DNA from: Alphaproteobacteria bacterium
GTDB taxonomy: Bacteria; Pseudomonadota; Alphaproteobacteria; UBA6615
Length of the DNA: 64,000 nt
Assembly: GCA_021774575.1 (NCBI GenBank)
Contig: JAJFIX010000026.1
Span: forward strand, 1-64,000
Direction: 5' to 3'
The notes under the pieces are model-generated. The model did not search any database. It had not been told where the DNA came from and saw nothing but the letters and a program-made list of their open reading frames with translations. The position numbers were made by a program, and so were the translations under genes. Of the stretch, positions 17,999-26,980 are shown piece by piece (position 1 is the stretch's first letter; every line of letters starts with the position of its first letter).

Positions 17999-18048
17999 GC
18001 CAGCGGCGGCCTATTCCGGTTAACGTGAAAACACGTTAGGCTCGAAAA

Positions 18049-19437
18049 ATGGCGGGCGAAAAGAAATTCATTTTACCGAGCTGGGCACGAAGTCTGTCGG
18101 CGCGCGTTTTGTTGCTGACGATCTCTTTTGTCATGCTGGCTGAGGTCCTGATTTATGTACCGAGCCTGGCCAATTTCAGGGTCAACTGGCTGCAAGAAAA
18201 AATTGCGTCTGCTCATTTGGCGGTGCTGACCTTGGAGGCCGCCCCCGAAGGGTTGTTCGGCACGTCACTGAAAGCTGCAATCCTCGGGCGAGTGGATGCC
18301 CAGGCGGTTGTCTTGCGCCGTGACGACCGGCGGCTGATGGTTTTTACCGAGCAGCCGCCAACGGCAGACATTACCGTGCGAATGCAGCAACGCACCAGTC
18401 TGGGGTCCGTCGGCTCTGCATTGGCACTTCTCTGGCAGAGCGGCGACCAAGTGGTGCGATTGATCGGCGCGGATCCTGAGACACCCGAAATTGAGGTTGA
18501 GGTGGTGTTCAGGCAGGCCAAGCTACGCAGCGATATGCTGGTCTATTCGCGCAATGTGTTGCTACTGTCGCTGATCATTTCAGCGATTGCCGGAGGGCTT
18601 TTATATGCCAGTTTGCAGTCGCTGGTGGTGCGGCCGATGCGCCGCATTACGGAGCAAATAACCGAATTTGCCCATAACCCCGAGGATGGAACCGCAGGGG
18701 TTAAAGTTAGCAAACGCGAGGACGAGATCGGTGTTATCCGGCACGTTCTCGTCCAAATGCAAGATGACGTCCGGGCATCACTGAAACAACAAGAGCATCT
18801 TGCCGCTCTCGGCTCGGCGATCAGTAAAATCAATCACGACCTAAGAGGTATTCTGTCGACGGCGGTGCTCATTTCGGATCGGCTCGCCAGTGTCGACGAC
18901 CCCGAGGTTAAGCGTATTTCCCCTCCCCTTTTGCAAGCAATCGACCGGGCCATAATATTGTGCACGCAGACGCTGAATTTCGCCCGGGACGAGGGACCGC
19001 AGCTGACAAGGGCGAGGTTCCGTTTGACCCGCCTAGTCGATGACGTAACCAATGATTTCGCCGTTTTTGAGTCCGGGTTGGCCTCAGTGGTCAATAGTGT
19101 CGGACCCGAATTCACCCTTGAGGCGGATCGCGACCAACTTTATCGGGTGTTGGATAATTTGGCCCGCAACGCATTTGAATCCGGTGCCTTCAACGTCACA
19201 GTTACGGCAAACGAAAATAATGGTAAGGCGGAGATCGATGTGACCGATGACGGTCCAGGAATGTCTCAGCTCGCCATTGCAGGCTTGTTCAAGCCGTTTG
19301 CCAGCTCAACCAAACGAGATGGTACGGGCTTGGGCCTGACCATAGCCCGCGACGTGATGCGAGCGCATGGCGGCGATATCACGCTCATTGAGACGAGCAG
19401 CAAAGGGACAATATTCAAGCTGACCCTACCGGCCTGA
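18049..19437 (+). CDS. Membrane sensor histidine kinase
   Basis: The 462-residue kinase has a membrane helix at about 17-40 and a periplasmic sensor region of about 125 residues. A second helix follows at about 168-188, then a HAMP linker (about 190-245). The dimerisation helix carries the phospho-acceptor His263 in INHDLRG. The ATPase domain has NLARNAFES (N box), DVTDDGPGM (G1), GTGLGLTIA (G2). No response regulator gene is adjacent, so the kinase is an orphan here. The H box INHDLRG differs from the common HELRTPL, as in some alphaproteobacterial kinases. The signal is unknown. Confidence 0.9.
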   Translation: MAGEKKFILPSWARSLSARVLLLTISFVMLAEVLIYVPSLANFRVNWLQEKIASAHLAVLTLEAAPEGLFGTSLKAAILGRVDAQAVVLRRDDRRLMVFTEQPPTADITVRMQQRTSLGSVGSALALLWQSGDQVVRLIGADPETPEIEVEVVFRQAKLRSDMLVYSRNVLLLSLIISAIAGGLLYASLQSLVVRPMRRITEQITEFAHNPEDGTAGVKVSKREDEIGVIRHVLVQMQDDVRASLKQQEHLAALGSAISKINHDLRGILSTAVLISDRLASVDDPEVKRISPPLLQAIDRAIILCTQTLNFARDEGPQLTRARFRLTRLVDDVTNDFAVFESGLASVVNSVGPEFTLEADRDQLYRVLDNLARNAFESGAFNVTVTANENNGKAEIDVTDDGPGMSQLAIAGLFKPFASSTKRDGTGLGLTIARDVMRAHGGDITLIETSSKGTIFKLTLPA

Positions 19438-19446
19438 CGTTCGCAT

Positions 19447-19947
19447 TCATGACCGTTGTTTGCACAGCCCGAGTTTGGTGACTTCATGACCTCGGGAGAC
19501 GAATAGATCGACAAGTTTTGGGCGATCATCGATGGAAGCTGAGCTGACTTCGGGACCGTCACTGGGGCTATCGTCAGGCAAATGTATGCGCTGCGCCTGA
19601 CAATTATGCGCGGCGGCGAGGGTGTCGATTTGATCGATCATTGCCTCAACAACGGGGCGGCGGCGGATCAAGTCGGCGACGACGATATTATCGATAAATA
19701 ACGTGCGTCCAAGCGCCAAGTCCTCGGCAATGTCGAAAGTAAACAATCCATGCAGATAGCCGCTTTCGCTCTCAACAGCGATGATGCCGCGGTCGGGGCC
19801 GTCACTCGGGCCAGATTGTTCTGACCGGCCCGCCGCAAAATGCTGCCACCGTTCGAGAGTCAAATTCGGCTCCGATGCCTGGAGCAACGGATAGGCCTGC
19901 ATAACCCGGTCGGCAGGTAATGATTTTGCGGTGAAATGAGAGCCCAT
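19447..19947 (-). CDS. GNAT-fold acetyltransferase-like protein
   Basis: The 166-residue protein has the general run of a GNAT domain. A RGIIAVESESGYLHGLFTF strand pair is followed by TLFIDNIVVADLIRRRPVVEAMIDQI, a strand and helix in the place of the acetyl-CoA-binding motif A. The usual R/Q-x2-G-x-G/A loop is degenerate (DLIRRRPV), so activity is uncertain. It is convergent with the histidine kinase and divergent from fnr. An Fnr-type palindrome at 20015-20028 lies between its start and fnr. Confidence 0.6.
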   Translation of the reverse strand: MGSHFTAKSLPADRVMQAYPLLQASEPNLTLERWQHFAAGRSEQSGPSDGPDRGIIAVESESGYLHGLFTFDIAEDLALGRTLFIDNIVVADLIRRRPVVEAMIDQIDTLAAAHNCQAQRIHLPDDSPSDGPEVSSASIDDRPKLVDLFVSRGHEVTKLGLCKQRS

Positions 19948-20014
19948 GCTGTGATTTGTCTCGCGCCGTCGCTGAAGTGATCTTGGAAACTAGCGTGGTC
20001 AAACTGGCTTGGCG

Positions 20015-20028
20015 TTGACATGGGTCAA
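20015..20028. promoter_or_regulatory. Fnr/FixK-type palindrome
   Basis: TTGACATGGGTCAA is a perfect inverted repeat, TTGAC-N4-GTCAA, that fits the consensus of Fnr/FixK boxes. It lies about 110 bases upstream of the fnr start and about 68 bases upstream of the divergent GNAT gene. It could autoregulate fnr, the other gene, or both. I see no clear core promoter to fix its position. Confidence 0.65.
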
Positions 20029-20138
20029 TCCTTCTTCTTTGCTATTATTGACGAAAAAGGGGTCATCAGGCATGATGCAGCCATTGGAAAACCCGTGTTC
20101 CCTGCGGGTTCCAGGGGTTGGGAGTTGCATGAGAACCG

Positions 20139-20939
20139 ATGGCGAAACAGCAATCAAAATTGCCGGAATTTGCACCGCTTGCACGCGACGAAATCAGCCC
20201 GGCTCTGGCCAATTCACCCTGCGCGGCCTGTACGGTGCGCCAGCAATCGGTATGCGCCTCCCTCGATGACAACGAGCTCGAACGGCTGGCGGCAATATCT
20301 CGGGCGATGTATGTGGCGGCCGGCTCAACAATATTTAACGAGGGCGATCCGGCCGACTATCTGTTCAACGTTACCGATGGGGTGATCAAGCTATATAAAC
20401 TTCTGGCCGATGGGCGTGAACAGGTAACGGGCTTCTTGTTTCCCGGCGATTTCATCGGTTTGGCGCTAAAAGACAGCTATAGCTACTCAGCCGAAGCGAT
20501 TTCGGCGGTGCGCTTATGCAAGATGAAGCGCTCGCAATTTCGCGATGTTTTGGCTGTGACGCCACGCTTGGAACATCGGTTGCTCAGTGTGGCATCGAAT
20601 GAATTGGCCCAGGCCCAGGATCAAATGCTGCTTCTTGGCCGCAAAACAGCGCGCGAAAAGATTGTCTCATTTTTTCTGCAACTTGCGGAACGACGAGATA
20701 AGAGCCGGCAGGCACAAATTAATGCTGGCGCCGAACTTGAGAGCAGCAAATTCGATGAGGATGTGGTCGAATTGCCCATGGGACGCGCCGATATTGCCGA
20801 TTATTTGGGATTAACCACCGAAACGGTCAGCCGCACTTTGACCCAGCTGAAAACCGACGGCTCGATCCAGCTCTTGGACAATCATCAGGTGCGATTGGGT
20901 GGGCGCGAAAGTTTGCGTGAGATTGCGCAAGGGCTGTAG
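20139..20939 (+). CDS. fnr: Fnr-type Crp-family regulator with [4Fe-4S] cysteines
   Basis: The 266-residue regulator has the N-terminal cysteines C28, C31 and C39 (pattern C-x2-C-x7-C) and a fourth at C127. Together these bind the oxygen-sensitive [4Fe-4S] cluster of alphaproteobacterial Fnr proteins. A cyclic-nucleotide-binding-like barrel (about 45-150) and a long dimerisation helix follow. The C-terminal helix-turn-helix includes ADIADYLGLTTETVSRTLTQL, cut here by one residue at each end in family alignments; its E-x2-SR recognition residues match Fnr. It should control genes for low-oxygen growth. An Fnr-type box upstream suggests autoregulation. Confidence 0.9.
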   Translation: MAKQQSKLPEFAPLARDEISPALANSPCAACTVRQQSVCASLDDNELERLAAISRAMYVAAGSTIFNEGDPADYLFNVTDGVIKLYKLLADGREQVTGFLFPGDFIGLALKDSYSYSAEAISAVRLCKMKRSQFRDVLAVTPRLEHRLLSVASNELAQAQDQMLLLGRKTAREKIVSFFLQLAERRDKSRQAQINAGAELESSKFDEDVVELPMGRADIADYLGLTTETVSRTLTQLKTDGSIQLLDNHQVRLGGRESLREIAQGL

Positions 20940-20969
20940 CCAGGTGCCTTCTCGGATGTTTTTTGTGAG

Positions 20970-21968
20970 ATGAATGGAACCGGTGCTCGCAATTTGATCA
21001 CGGACGTGCCTGGCATTTGCGTTGGCAATGCCGAGGACGAAGTGGTTCGCTCCGGCGTTACTGTTGTCTTGCCCGACCGGCCAACGGTCGCGGCGGTGTA
21101 TAGTCGCGGCGGTGGACCCGGAACCCGCGAAACCGACGCGTTGAGGCCGGGAAACGCGGTTACGAAAATTCATGCCATTGTGCTTTCCGGCGGATCGGCC
21201 TTTGGCCTCGATGCGGCGTCGGGGGTGATGGCTTGGCTCGCCGGCAAAGGGCGGGGGTTTCCCATCGCCGACCAGGTCGTGCCGATCGTTCCGGCGGCTA
21301 TTTTATTCGATCTGGCGAATGGTGGCGACAAGAGCTGGGCCGCCGATACCGGCGCGCCGACACCCTATCGGGGGCTTGGGATCGACGCGGTTTCGACCGC
21401 CGGTGAGGCCTTTTCCCTGGGTAACGTCGGGGCCGGATACGGCGCCAAGGCGGGGGCGCTCAAAGGCGGACTTGGCAGCGCGTCGACGATAATTGAAGGC
21501 GGTGTCACTGTTGGCGCCCTGGCGGCGGTAAATGCGTTTGGATCAGCCGTGATGCCTGGCGTACGGACATTTTGGTCGTGGCCCTTTGAGCGTGCAGGCG
21601 AACTGGGTAACCAGAAACCACCGGACTATGATGATCCAGCCGACCTTGACTATGATTTTGACCTAAGCGCGGGCGAAAATACGACCCTGGCCGTGGTCGC
21701 GACCGATGCGGCGCTGACCCGCGAACAGGCACAAAGGGTTGCGATTATGGCCCAGGATGGCCTCGCCCGGGCGCTTCGCCCCGTGCACACGCCGTTTGAC
21801 GGTGACACCGTATTCGTTTTGGCGACGGGTCGGAATTCGGCCCCTGTCGGGCTCGATCAAATGGCGCGGATTGGCACGGCGGCAGCCGATTGTTTGGCTC
21901 GCTCGGTGGCGCGGGGCGTTTATGAGGCGCGAAGCGCGTGGGGCATTCCCGGATACGAAACCCTTTAA
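20970..21968 (+). CDS. P1-family (DmpA/NylC-like) N-terminal nucleophile peptidase
   Basis: This is a 332-residue member of the DmpA/NylC family (S58/P1), self-cleaving aminopeptidases or amidases that act on N-terminal D- or beta-amino acids or 6-aminohexanoate oligomers. Visible signatures are LITDVPGI near the N-terminus, LSGGSAFGLDAASGV, VGAGYGAKAG, and the ENTTLAVVATD stretch at about 230-241. The last corresponds to the autoprocessing site with a Thr nucleophile. It lies 31 bases after fnr. A peptide ABC importer follows on the same strand, so the peptidase may act on imported oligopeptides. Confidence 0.85.
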   Translation: MNGTGARNLITDVPGICVGNAEDEVVRSGVTVVLPDRPTVAAVYSRGGGPGTRETDALRPGNAVTKIHAIVLSGGSAFGLDAASGVMAWLAGKGRGFPIADQVVPIVPAAILFDLANGGDKSWAADTGAPTPYRGLGIDAVSTAGEAFSLGNVGAGYGAKAGALKGGLGSASTIIEGGVTVGALAAVNAFGSAVMPGVRTFWSWPFERAGELGNQKPPDYDDPADLDYDFDLSAGENTTLAVVATDAALTREQAQRVAIMAQDGLARALRPVHTPFDGDTVFVLATGRNSAPVGLDQMARIGTAAADCLARSVARGVYEARSAWGIPGYETL

Positions 21969-22049
21969 ATTTTCTGCAAAAGAGGGTAGCAAGGACCTTC
22001 TTCGCACCTGCAGCAAAATTTACTCGCAACTGCGAGAGGAGCCTCGAAG

Positions 22050-23537
22050 ATGAAGATGCCCGTAAATGTTTGCCTGATCCTATCTTTTTTGATGTTTGGC
22101 CTGGTGTCCGGCGTGGTGGCACCGTCTGCGGTCGCCCAAGTCCGAGATGACGTCGTTCTTGGAATGGCGCTGGAACCGCCTCATCTGGATCCGACCACGG
22201 GGAATGCGGCGGCCATTGATGAGGTAGTGTATGCAAATATTTTCCAGGGATTGACCCGGATCGACAGAACCGGTGCGGTGCAGCCGCAATTGGCGACCAG
22301 TTGGGTCATTTCCGACGATGGGCTGGACTATACCTTCACCCTAAAATCTGGCGTGACCTTTCACGATGGGGCGTCATTCGATTCCAGGGATGTCGTCTTT
22401 TCGTTGGAGCGGGCCCGCGGCGAGGCATCGACCAATGGCCAAAAGGGACTTTTTGCAGCCATCGAGACGGTTGTCGCTCTCGATCCCGAAACTGTGCGCG
22501 TGACATTGAGCCGTCCGCAAGGCTCGTTCCTGTTTAATATGGGGTGGGGCGATGCGGTGATTGTGTCGTCGCAGAGCGCCGAGACCAACAAGACAAACCC
22601 AATTGGCACCGGCCCGTTTAAATTTGTGAGTTGGACGCCCGGTGATCGGGTTGACCTTGCGGCCCGCGACCCGGAGGCACCGATCCAACGGGCGACTTTC
22701 CGTTTCATTGCTGAGCCGGCAGCTCAGCAGGCAGCCATTCTCGCCGGCGATATTGATGGATTCGCCAATTTTAGTGCGCCGGAAAGCGTTATCTTGTTCG
22801 AGCGGGATGGGCGTTTTGACGTGGTCATCGGATCGACCGAAGGCGAGACGATTTTATCGACCAATAATTTATCGCCACCCTTTGACGATATTCGTGTTCG
22901 CCAGGCGGTTGCCCACGCCATTGACCGAGTAGAATTGATTGAGGCTGCGCAGTTTGGGTTAGGCACACCTATTGGCAGCCATTTCGCTCCGCATCACCCG
23001 GCCTATATCGATTTGACCGGCACATATGCGCTTGATCTCGACCGCGCTCGGGCGCTGCTGGCCGAAGCTGGGCTTACCGATGGTTTTAGCGCAACTTTGA
23101 AGTTACCGCCCCCGGCCTATGCCAGGCGGGGCGGCGAAATAATCGCCGCACAGCTGGCCCGTATCGGCATTGAGCTAGAACTCATTCCGGTGGAGTGGGC
23201 GACCTGGTTGGTGCAGGTGTTCAGGGGTAAGGATTACGACCTCACCATTGTCGCCCATACCGAGCCGTTAGATATCGGGATCTACAATAACGAAGGCTAT
23301 TATTTCCAGTATCGCTCAGAGGCGCTGGCCGCTGTTTTGGCCGATTTAGATCGAACGGCGATAGCCGACCAGCGATTTGCATTGATGGGCGAAGCCCAGC
23401 GCATTGTCGCCGAGGACGCGGTCAACGGCTATCTGTTCCAGCTGCCAAAAATTGGCATCTGGCGTACCGGCTTGACGGGTCTATGGGAAAATTCACCCAT
23501 TCAGGCGAACGATTTGACCGAGGTTCGCTGGCAATAG
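22050..23537 (+). CDS. Oligopeptide-type ABC transporter substrate-binding protein
   Basis: The 495-residue protein has a signal peptide (about 1-29, ending VAQ) and a family 5 solute-binding (DppA/OppA) domain. Features include EPPHLDPTTGNAAAIDEVVY, DGLDYTFTLKSGVTFHDG, the GTGPFKF motif and VRQAVAHAIDR. It delivers peptides or similar solutes to the permease encoded directly downstream. The ATG is preceded by GAGGAGCC. The family also includes opine, nickel and glutathione binders, so the ligand is open. Confidence 0.9.
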   Translation: MKMPVNVCLILSFLMFGLVSGVVAPSAVAQVRDDVVLGMALEPPHLDPTTGNAAAIDEVVYANIFQGLTRIDRTGAVQPQLATSWVISDDGLDYTFTLKSGVTFHDGASFDSRDVVFSLERARGEASTNGQKGLFAAIETVVALDPETVRVTLSRPQGSFLFNMGWGDAVIVSSQSAETNKTNPIGTGPFKFVSWTPGDRVDLAARDPEAPIQRATFRFIAEPAAQQAAILAGDIDGFANFSAPESVILFERDGRFDVVIGSTEGETILSTNNLSPPFDDIRVRQAVAHAIDRVELIEAAQFGLGTPIGSHFAPHHPAYIDLTGTYALDLDRARALLAEAGLTDGFSATLKLPPPAYARRGGEIIAAQLARIGIELELIPVEWATWLVQVFRGKDYDLTIVAHTEPLDIGIYNNEGYYFQYRSEALAAVLADLDRTAIADQRFALMGEAQRIVAEDAVNGYLFQLPKIGIWRTGLTGLWENSPIQANDLTEVRWQ

Positions 23538-23563
23538 TTTTGGCGAGGGCGCAGAGTTAGCCC

Positions 23564-24511
23564 ATGCTCTCTTATTTTGCCCGGCGGATATTGGTCTTTG
23601 CCGCGACGTTGCTCGCTGCGGCCTTGGCAATTTTTGTCGTTCTGGAGGTGCTGCCCGGTGACCCGGCTTTGGTCATTCTTGGCCTTGGGGCCGATGATGC
23701 GGTGTTGACGGCGTTGCGGGCCGATCTCGGCCTCGATAGACCGGCCTATATTCGATTTTTCCATTGGCTCGGTGATCTCCTCCGTCTGGAAACCGGGGTA
23801 AGCCATACCTACGATGTGCCGGTCGGCGGCCTGATTGCCAGCGGGCTTGGTGTCACTGGGCCATTGGCGTTGTTTGCAATTGGTATTGCACTGGTGCTCG
23901 GTGTGCCGCTTGGTTTGATTGCTGCGACTAGGCGAAACCGGCCCGGCGATTATGGCGTGATGATCTTTGCCCAAGTCGGCATGGCAGTGCCTAATTTCTG
24001 GTTTGCCATTTTACTTGTCTTATTGTTTGCGATCACCTTGGGCTGGCTGCCTGCCGGCGGATTTGACGGCTGGCAGCAGGGCTTTTTGCCTGGGTTGCAA
24101 AGCCTTTTTTTGCCTGCCCTCTCCCTTGGTTTGCCCGAGGCGGCCATTCTGGCTCGGGTAACTCGCTCGGCAGTTCTGGAGACCCTGGGCGCTGATTTTG
24201 TACGCACCGCCCGCGCCAAAGGCGCGTCGGAGAGCCGAATTCTTTTGCGCCATGTTTTGCATGCTGCGAGCATCCCGGTTTTGACCATCATGGGGTTGCA
24301 AATCGCCCTCCTGCTGGCGGGATCAATTGTCGTTGAGCGAATATTTTTTCTACCGGGTTTGGGGAAATTGCTTTTTCAAGCGGCCAGTCAGCGCGATTTG
24401 GTGACCGTGCGCGATACGGTGATGCTGGTCGTAGCAGCTGTGATTGCAATTAATTTTCTCGTTGATGCGCTGGCCGCGCTTATTGATCCACGGCCCAAGG
24501 TGTCGGCATGA
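23564..24511 (+). CDS. ABC transporter permease (DppB type)
   Basis: The 315-residue inner-membrane permease has six predicted helices, a large periplasmic loop after the first, and the cytoplasmic EAA loop ETLGADFVRTARAKGASE at about 207-224, which contacts the ATPase. The GSIVVERIFFLPGLGKL stretch is typical of DppB. It follows the binding-protein gene by 26 bases and overlaps the DppC-type gene by 4 bases. Confidence 0.92.
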   Translation: MLSYFARRILVFAATLLAAALAIFVVLEVLPGDPALVILGLGADDAVLTALRADLGLDRPAYIRFFHWLGDLLRLETGVSHTYDVPVGGLIASGLGVTGPLALFAIGIALVLGVPLGLIAATRRNRPGDYGVMIFAQVGMAVPNFWFAILLVLLFAITLGWLPAGGFDGWQQGFLPGLQSLFLPALSLGLPEAAILARVTRSAVLETLGADFVRTARAKGASESRILLRHVLHAASIPVLTIMGLQIALLLAGSIVVERIFFLPGLGKLLFQAASQRDLVTVRDTVMLVVAAVIAINFLVDALAALIDPRPKVSA

Positions 24512-25308
24512 CCGTCAGTCGGAATTTTATCATCGGCCTGGGATTGACCGCGACGCTCGTCACTATTGCCGTACTTTCATTAATTTGGACGCCTTATGAT
24601 CCGGAAGTGATTGGTGGGAGTTTGCGCGCCGGTCCCAGCTGGTCGCATTGGCTGGGAACCGATTGGGCGGGAAGAGACGTCGCATCCCGCTTGATGACCG
24701 GCGCGCGAACGTCAATCGGCGTTGGGGTAGTCGCCGTTGCCATCGGGATGATTGCCGGTGTTGGGCTGGGGGTTATCGCTGCCGCCCATCGCAACTGGGT
24801 CGACGATGTTGGCATGCGCGCCGCCGATGTTGTTTTTGCTTTTCCCGCGATTATTTCTGCATTGCTGATCACAACGATTTTCGGACCGGGGGCGATAAAT
24901 GCGATCATCGCCATTGGCATTTTTAATATTCCGGTATTTGCCCGAGTCAGTCGCAACGCCGCGTTGACAGTTTGGGCCCACGACTATGTTCTGGCGGGCT
25001 TGGCGATGGGTAAAGGCAGATTGCGCCTGACCGTCGATCATATTTTACCCAACATCGCGCCGCCGCTGATCGTCCAGGCAACAATCCAGTTCGGCCTAGC
25101 GATTTTGGCTGAAGCTGCGTTGAGTTTTCTTGGTGTCGGGGTTCAGCCGCCCGCGCCGAGCTGGGGGCAAATGCTATTTGATAGCCAGACGATGATGGCG
25201 ATTGCGCCTTGGTTGGCCATTTTCCCCGGTCTTGCCATTGCCTTTGCGGTGCTGGGGTTCAACCTGTTGGGCGATGGGTTGCGCGATATGCTGGACCCCC
25301 GGCTTTAA
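24508..25308 (+). CDS. ABC transporter permease (DppC type)
   Basis: The 266-residue permease has one N-terminal helix, then the family motif HWLGTDWAGRDVASRLMTGAR at about 48-68, here shown within 21 residues of the DppC signature G-TD-GRD. The EAA loop DYVLAGLAMGKG follows, and FGLAILAEAALSFLGVGVQPP near the end. It completes the membrane part of the importer. No DppD or DppF ATPase gene follows: the next gene, 11 bases away, is on the opposite strand. Confidence 0.92.
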   Translation: MTVSRNFIIGLGLTATLVTIAVLSLIWTPYDPEVIGGSLRAGPSWSHWLGTDWAGRDVASRLMTGARTSIGVGVVAVAIGMIAGVGLGVIAAAHRNWVDDVGMRAADVVFAFPAIISALLITTIFGPGAINAIIAIGIFNIPVFARVSRNAALTVWAHDYVLAGLAMGKGRLRLTVDHILPNIAPPLIVQATIQFGLAILAEAALSFLGVGVQPPAPSWGQMLFDSQTMMAIAPWLAIFPGLAIAFAVLGFNLLGDGLRDMLDPRL

Positions 25309-25319
25309 CCAAGCTGGTT

Positions 25320-25823
25320 TTAGTCACCACCTTCGGTCGAGACAATTGGCTTGGCAAATTGGAGTTCCAAGTCCCAGGGGAAAAAGATCCAGGTATCCTG
25401 GCTGACTTCGGTGATAAAGGTGTCGACCATCGGCCGCCCGGCGGGCTTTGCATAGACGGTGGCGAAATGGGCGTTCGGCAGCATTTCACGTACCAGTTTG
25501 GCGGTTCGCCCAGTATCGACCAGATCATCGACAATCAGCATATTTTCGCCGGTTCCCGCACCGGTCGCCGCCTTGAGCACCTCCAGCTGTCCCTGGCTCT
25601 TTTCGTCGTAAGAGGCGACGCAAACCGTGTCGACGAGACGAACTTCCAATTCTCGCGCGACAATGGCGGCGGGTACAAGACCGCCTCTGGTGATTGCAAT
25701 AATGCCCTCCCAAGGGCCTTTTTCGGCCAGCCGCCAAGCGAGCGCTCTGGCATCGCGGTGTAGCTGGTCCCAGGAAACCGGAAAATCCTTGTTATACGGT
25801 GAAGCTGTGGACATTGGCGGCAA
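25320..25823 (-). CDS. gpt: Xanthine-guanine phosphoribosyltransferase
   Basis: Gpt salvages guanine and xanthine to nucleotides using PRPP. The protein has the PRTase signature [17 protein letters not shown], the [16 protein letters not shown] strand and helix of the Gpt subgroup, and a C-terminal [11 protein letters not shown], the usual Gpt tail. Length is 167 residues from the first ATG; a start three codons later is equally possible. It is convergent with the ABC permease genes and follows the Rieske gene on the same strand. Confidence 0.9.
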   Translation of the reverse strand: MPPMSTASPYNKDFPVSWDQLHRDARALAWRLAEKGPWEGIIAITRGGLVPAAIVARELEVRLVDTVCVASYDEKSQGQLEVLKAATGAGTGENMLIVDDLVDTGRTAKLVREMLPNAHFATVYAKPAGRPMVDTFITEVSQDTWIFFPWDLELQFAKPIVSTEGGD

Positions 25824-25844
25824 CCCTCCTGATTTTGGACTGAT

Positions 25845-26246
25845 TTAGGATGCGGGCGATCGTGCCGCAAGGCAAACTTTACCATCGACGAGCTCAACCG
25901 GGACAGGGGTCAGCTGGTCGCCTTCGCAAGGCCCAGTAATGCACATGCCGTCGCGTATTTCGAATGTCGCGCCATGGGTGGCGCATCGCAGATATTTTCC
26001 GGAAAAATCGATGAATTCGTCCGGCTTCCAATCCAAGGGCGTGCCGAGATGCGGGCAACTATTTGAATAGCCGAAAATCTCGTCACCCTGGCGCGCAATG
26101 ACGATCGTATAGACACCTTCTATACCTTTGACCGGAAAACTGCGCGCCTGTCCGTCCTCTATTTCGTCGAGGCGACAGAACGGCCCGGTTGTCACCTCTT
26201 CTTCACTCGCGCCTGTTGCGGTGGAATCTTGCGTTGCTTCATTCAT
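25845..26246 (-). CDS. Rieske [2Fe-2S] domain protein
   Basis: The 133-residue small ferredoxin-like protein carries the two cluster motifs SCPHLG and RCATHG (C-x-H and C-x2-H), with the usual GTPLDW and FEIRDG stretches around them. This is the Rieske ferredoxin type that passes electrons to oxygenases or acts alone. I chose the ATG at 26246 because the upstream extension does not resemble the family. It sits in the strand tsaD-gpsA-YciI-EVE-Rieske, a widespread alphaproteobacterial arrangement whose logic is unknown. Confidence 0.85.
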   Translation of the reverse strand: MNEATQDSTATGASEEEVTTGPFCRLDEIEDGQARSFPVKGIEGVYTIVIARQGDEIFGYSNSCPHLGTPLDWKPDEFIDFSGKYLRCATHGATFEIRDGMCITGPCEGDQLTPVPVELVDGKVCLAARSPAS

Positions 26247-26263
26247 TGATGTTAGCCGTCCGT

Positions 26264-26677
26264 TTAGGGTTTGATGCCGCCAAGCTTGCAAATGAATTTC
26301 CATTCCGCAGCGGCGACGGGGCAGACCGACAGCCGGGACTGACGGATCAACCACATGTTTTCCAGCTCGGGGCAGGCCTTCATATCTGCTAGGCTGACCG
26401 GCTTGGGGAACGGGTCCAGGGATTTTAAGTCAACCATGCCGAAACGGCTGGTTTCGTCGGTATCGTCGGGATAATGTTCTTTCACCACCTCAACCAAGCC
26501 GACGATCCGTTTTTCGCTCACCGAATGATAGAAAAAGCCCTTATCGCCGAGCTTCATTGCCTTCATGTTGTTGTTGGCCTGGTGGCTGCGCACACCGTCC
26601 CATTCGGCAACGCCGTCCTTGACGTGGTCGTTCCAGGACCAAGCCCCGGGTTCCGATTTGAACAACCAATAAGCCAT
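26264..26677 (-). CDS. EVE-domain protein
   Basis: The 137-residue protein is a single EVE domain (PUA-like fold). It starts MAYWLFKSEPGAWSW and has VRSHQANNNMKAMKLGDKGFFYHS and a FPKPVSL step, as in THYN1-type proteins. EVE domains bind modified bases in nucleic acids. The ATG directly abuts the stop of the YciI-like gene. Housekeeping neighbours point to a core function rather than a defence role. Confidence 0.88.
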   Translation of the reverse strand: MAYWLFKSEPGAWSWNDHVKDGVAEWDGVRSHQANNNMKAMKLGDKGFFYHSVSEKRIVGLVEVVKEHYPDDTDETSRFGMVDLKSLDPFPKPVSLADMKACPELENMWLIRQSRLSVCPVAAAEWKFICKLGGIKP

Positions 26678-26977
26678 CTATTCCGTCATGCTATCGGGGT
26701 TCCATACGGCCTTGCGCAAGGGGCGCAGATCGGTCGATTGGAACAGGCTTTTTGCGGCATAGGGGTCGCCATCGGCAAATGACTGCGCCGCCGCCATATC
26801 GTCCATCTCCAGCAAGAATTTGCTGCCGACAACCGCGTCACCGGCGTCATTGGTCATCGCGCCGGCAAATATGATTGCCGGGCCCATGGACTTTAAGTAG
26901 TCGAGATGGGCCGGTCGGGTCTCGGCACGAATGGCGCCGGAATTAGGTTTATCCATGCAAATCAACGAAATCAGCAT
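26678..26977 (-). CDS. YciI-like protein
   Basis: The 99-residue protein has the YciI fold pattern: a first strand LISLICMDKP, then HLDYLKSMG with the conserved His, and FADGDPYAAKSLF with the conserved Asp. Its role is unknown in most bacteria; members are small dimeric, ferredoxin-like proteins. It starts 3 bases after gpsA and its stop abuts the EVE gene. Confidence 0.88.
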   Translation of the reverse strand: MLISLICMDKPNSGAIRAETRPAHLDYLKSMGPAIIFAGAMTNDAGDAVVGSKFLLEMDDMAAAQSFADGDPYAAKSLFQSTDLRPLRKAVWNPDSMTE

Positions 26978-26980
26978 TCT

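Noticed and set aside
26264-26677. EVE protein as a defence component
   Set aside because: Its gene is within the conserved tsaD-gpsA-YciI-EVE-Rieske strand, so a housekeeping role is more likely.
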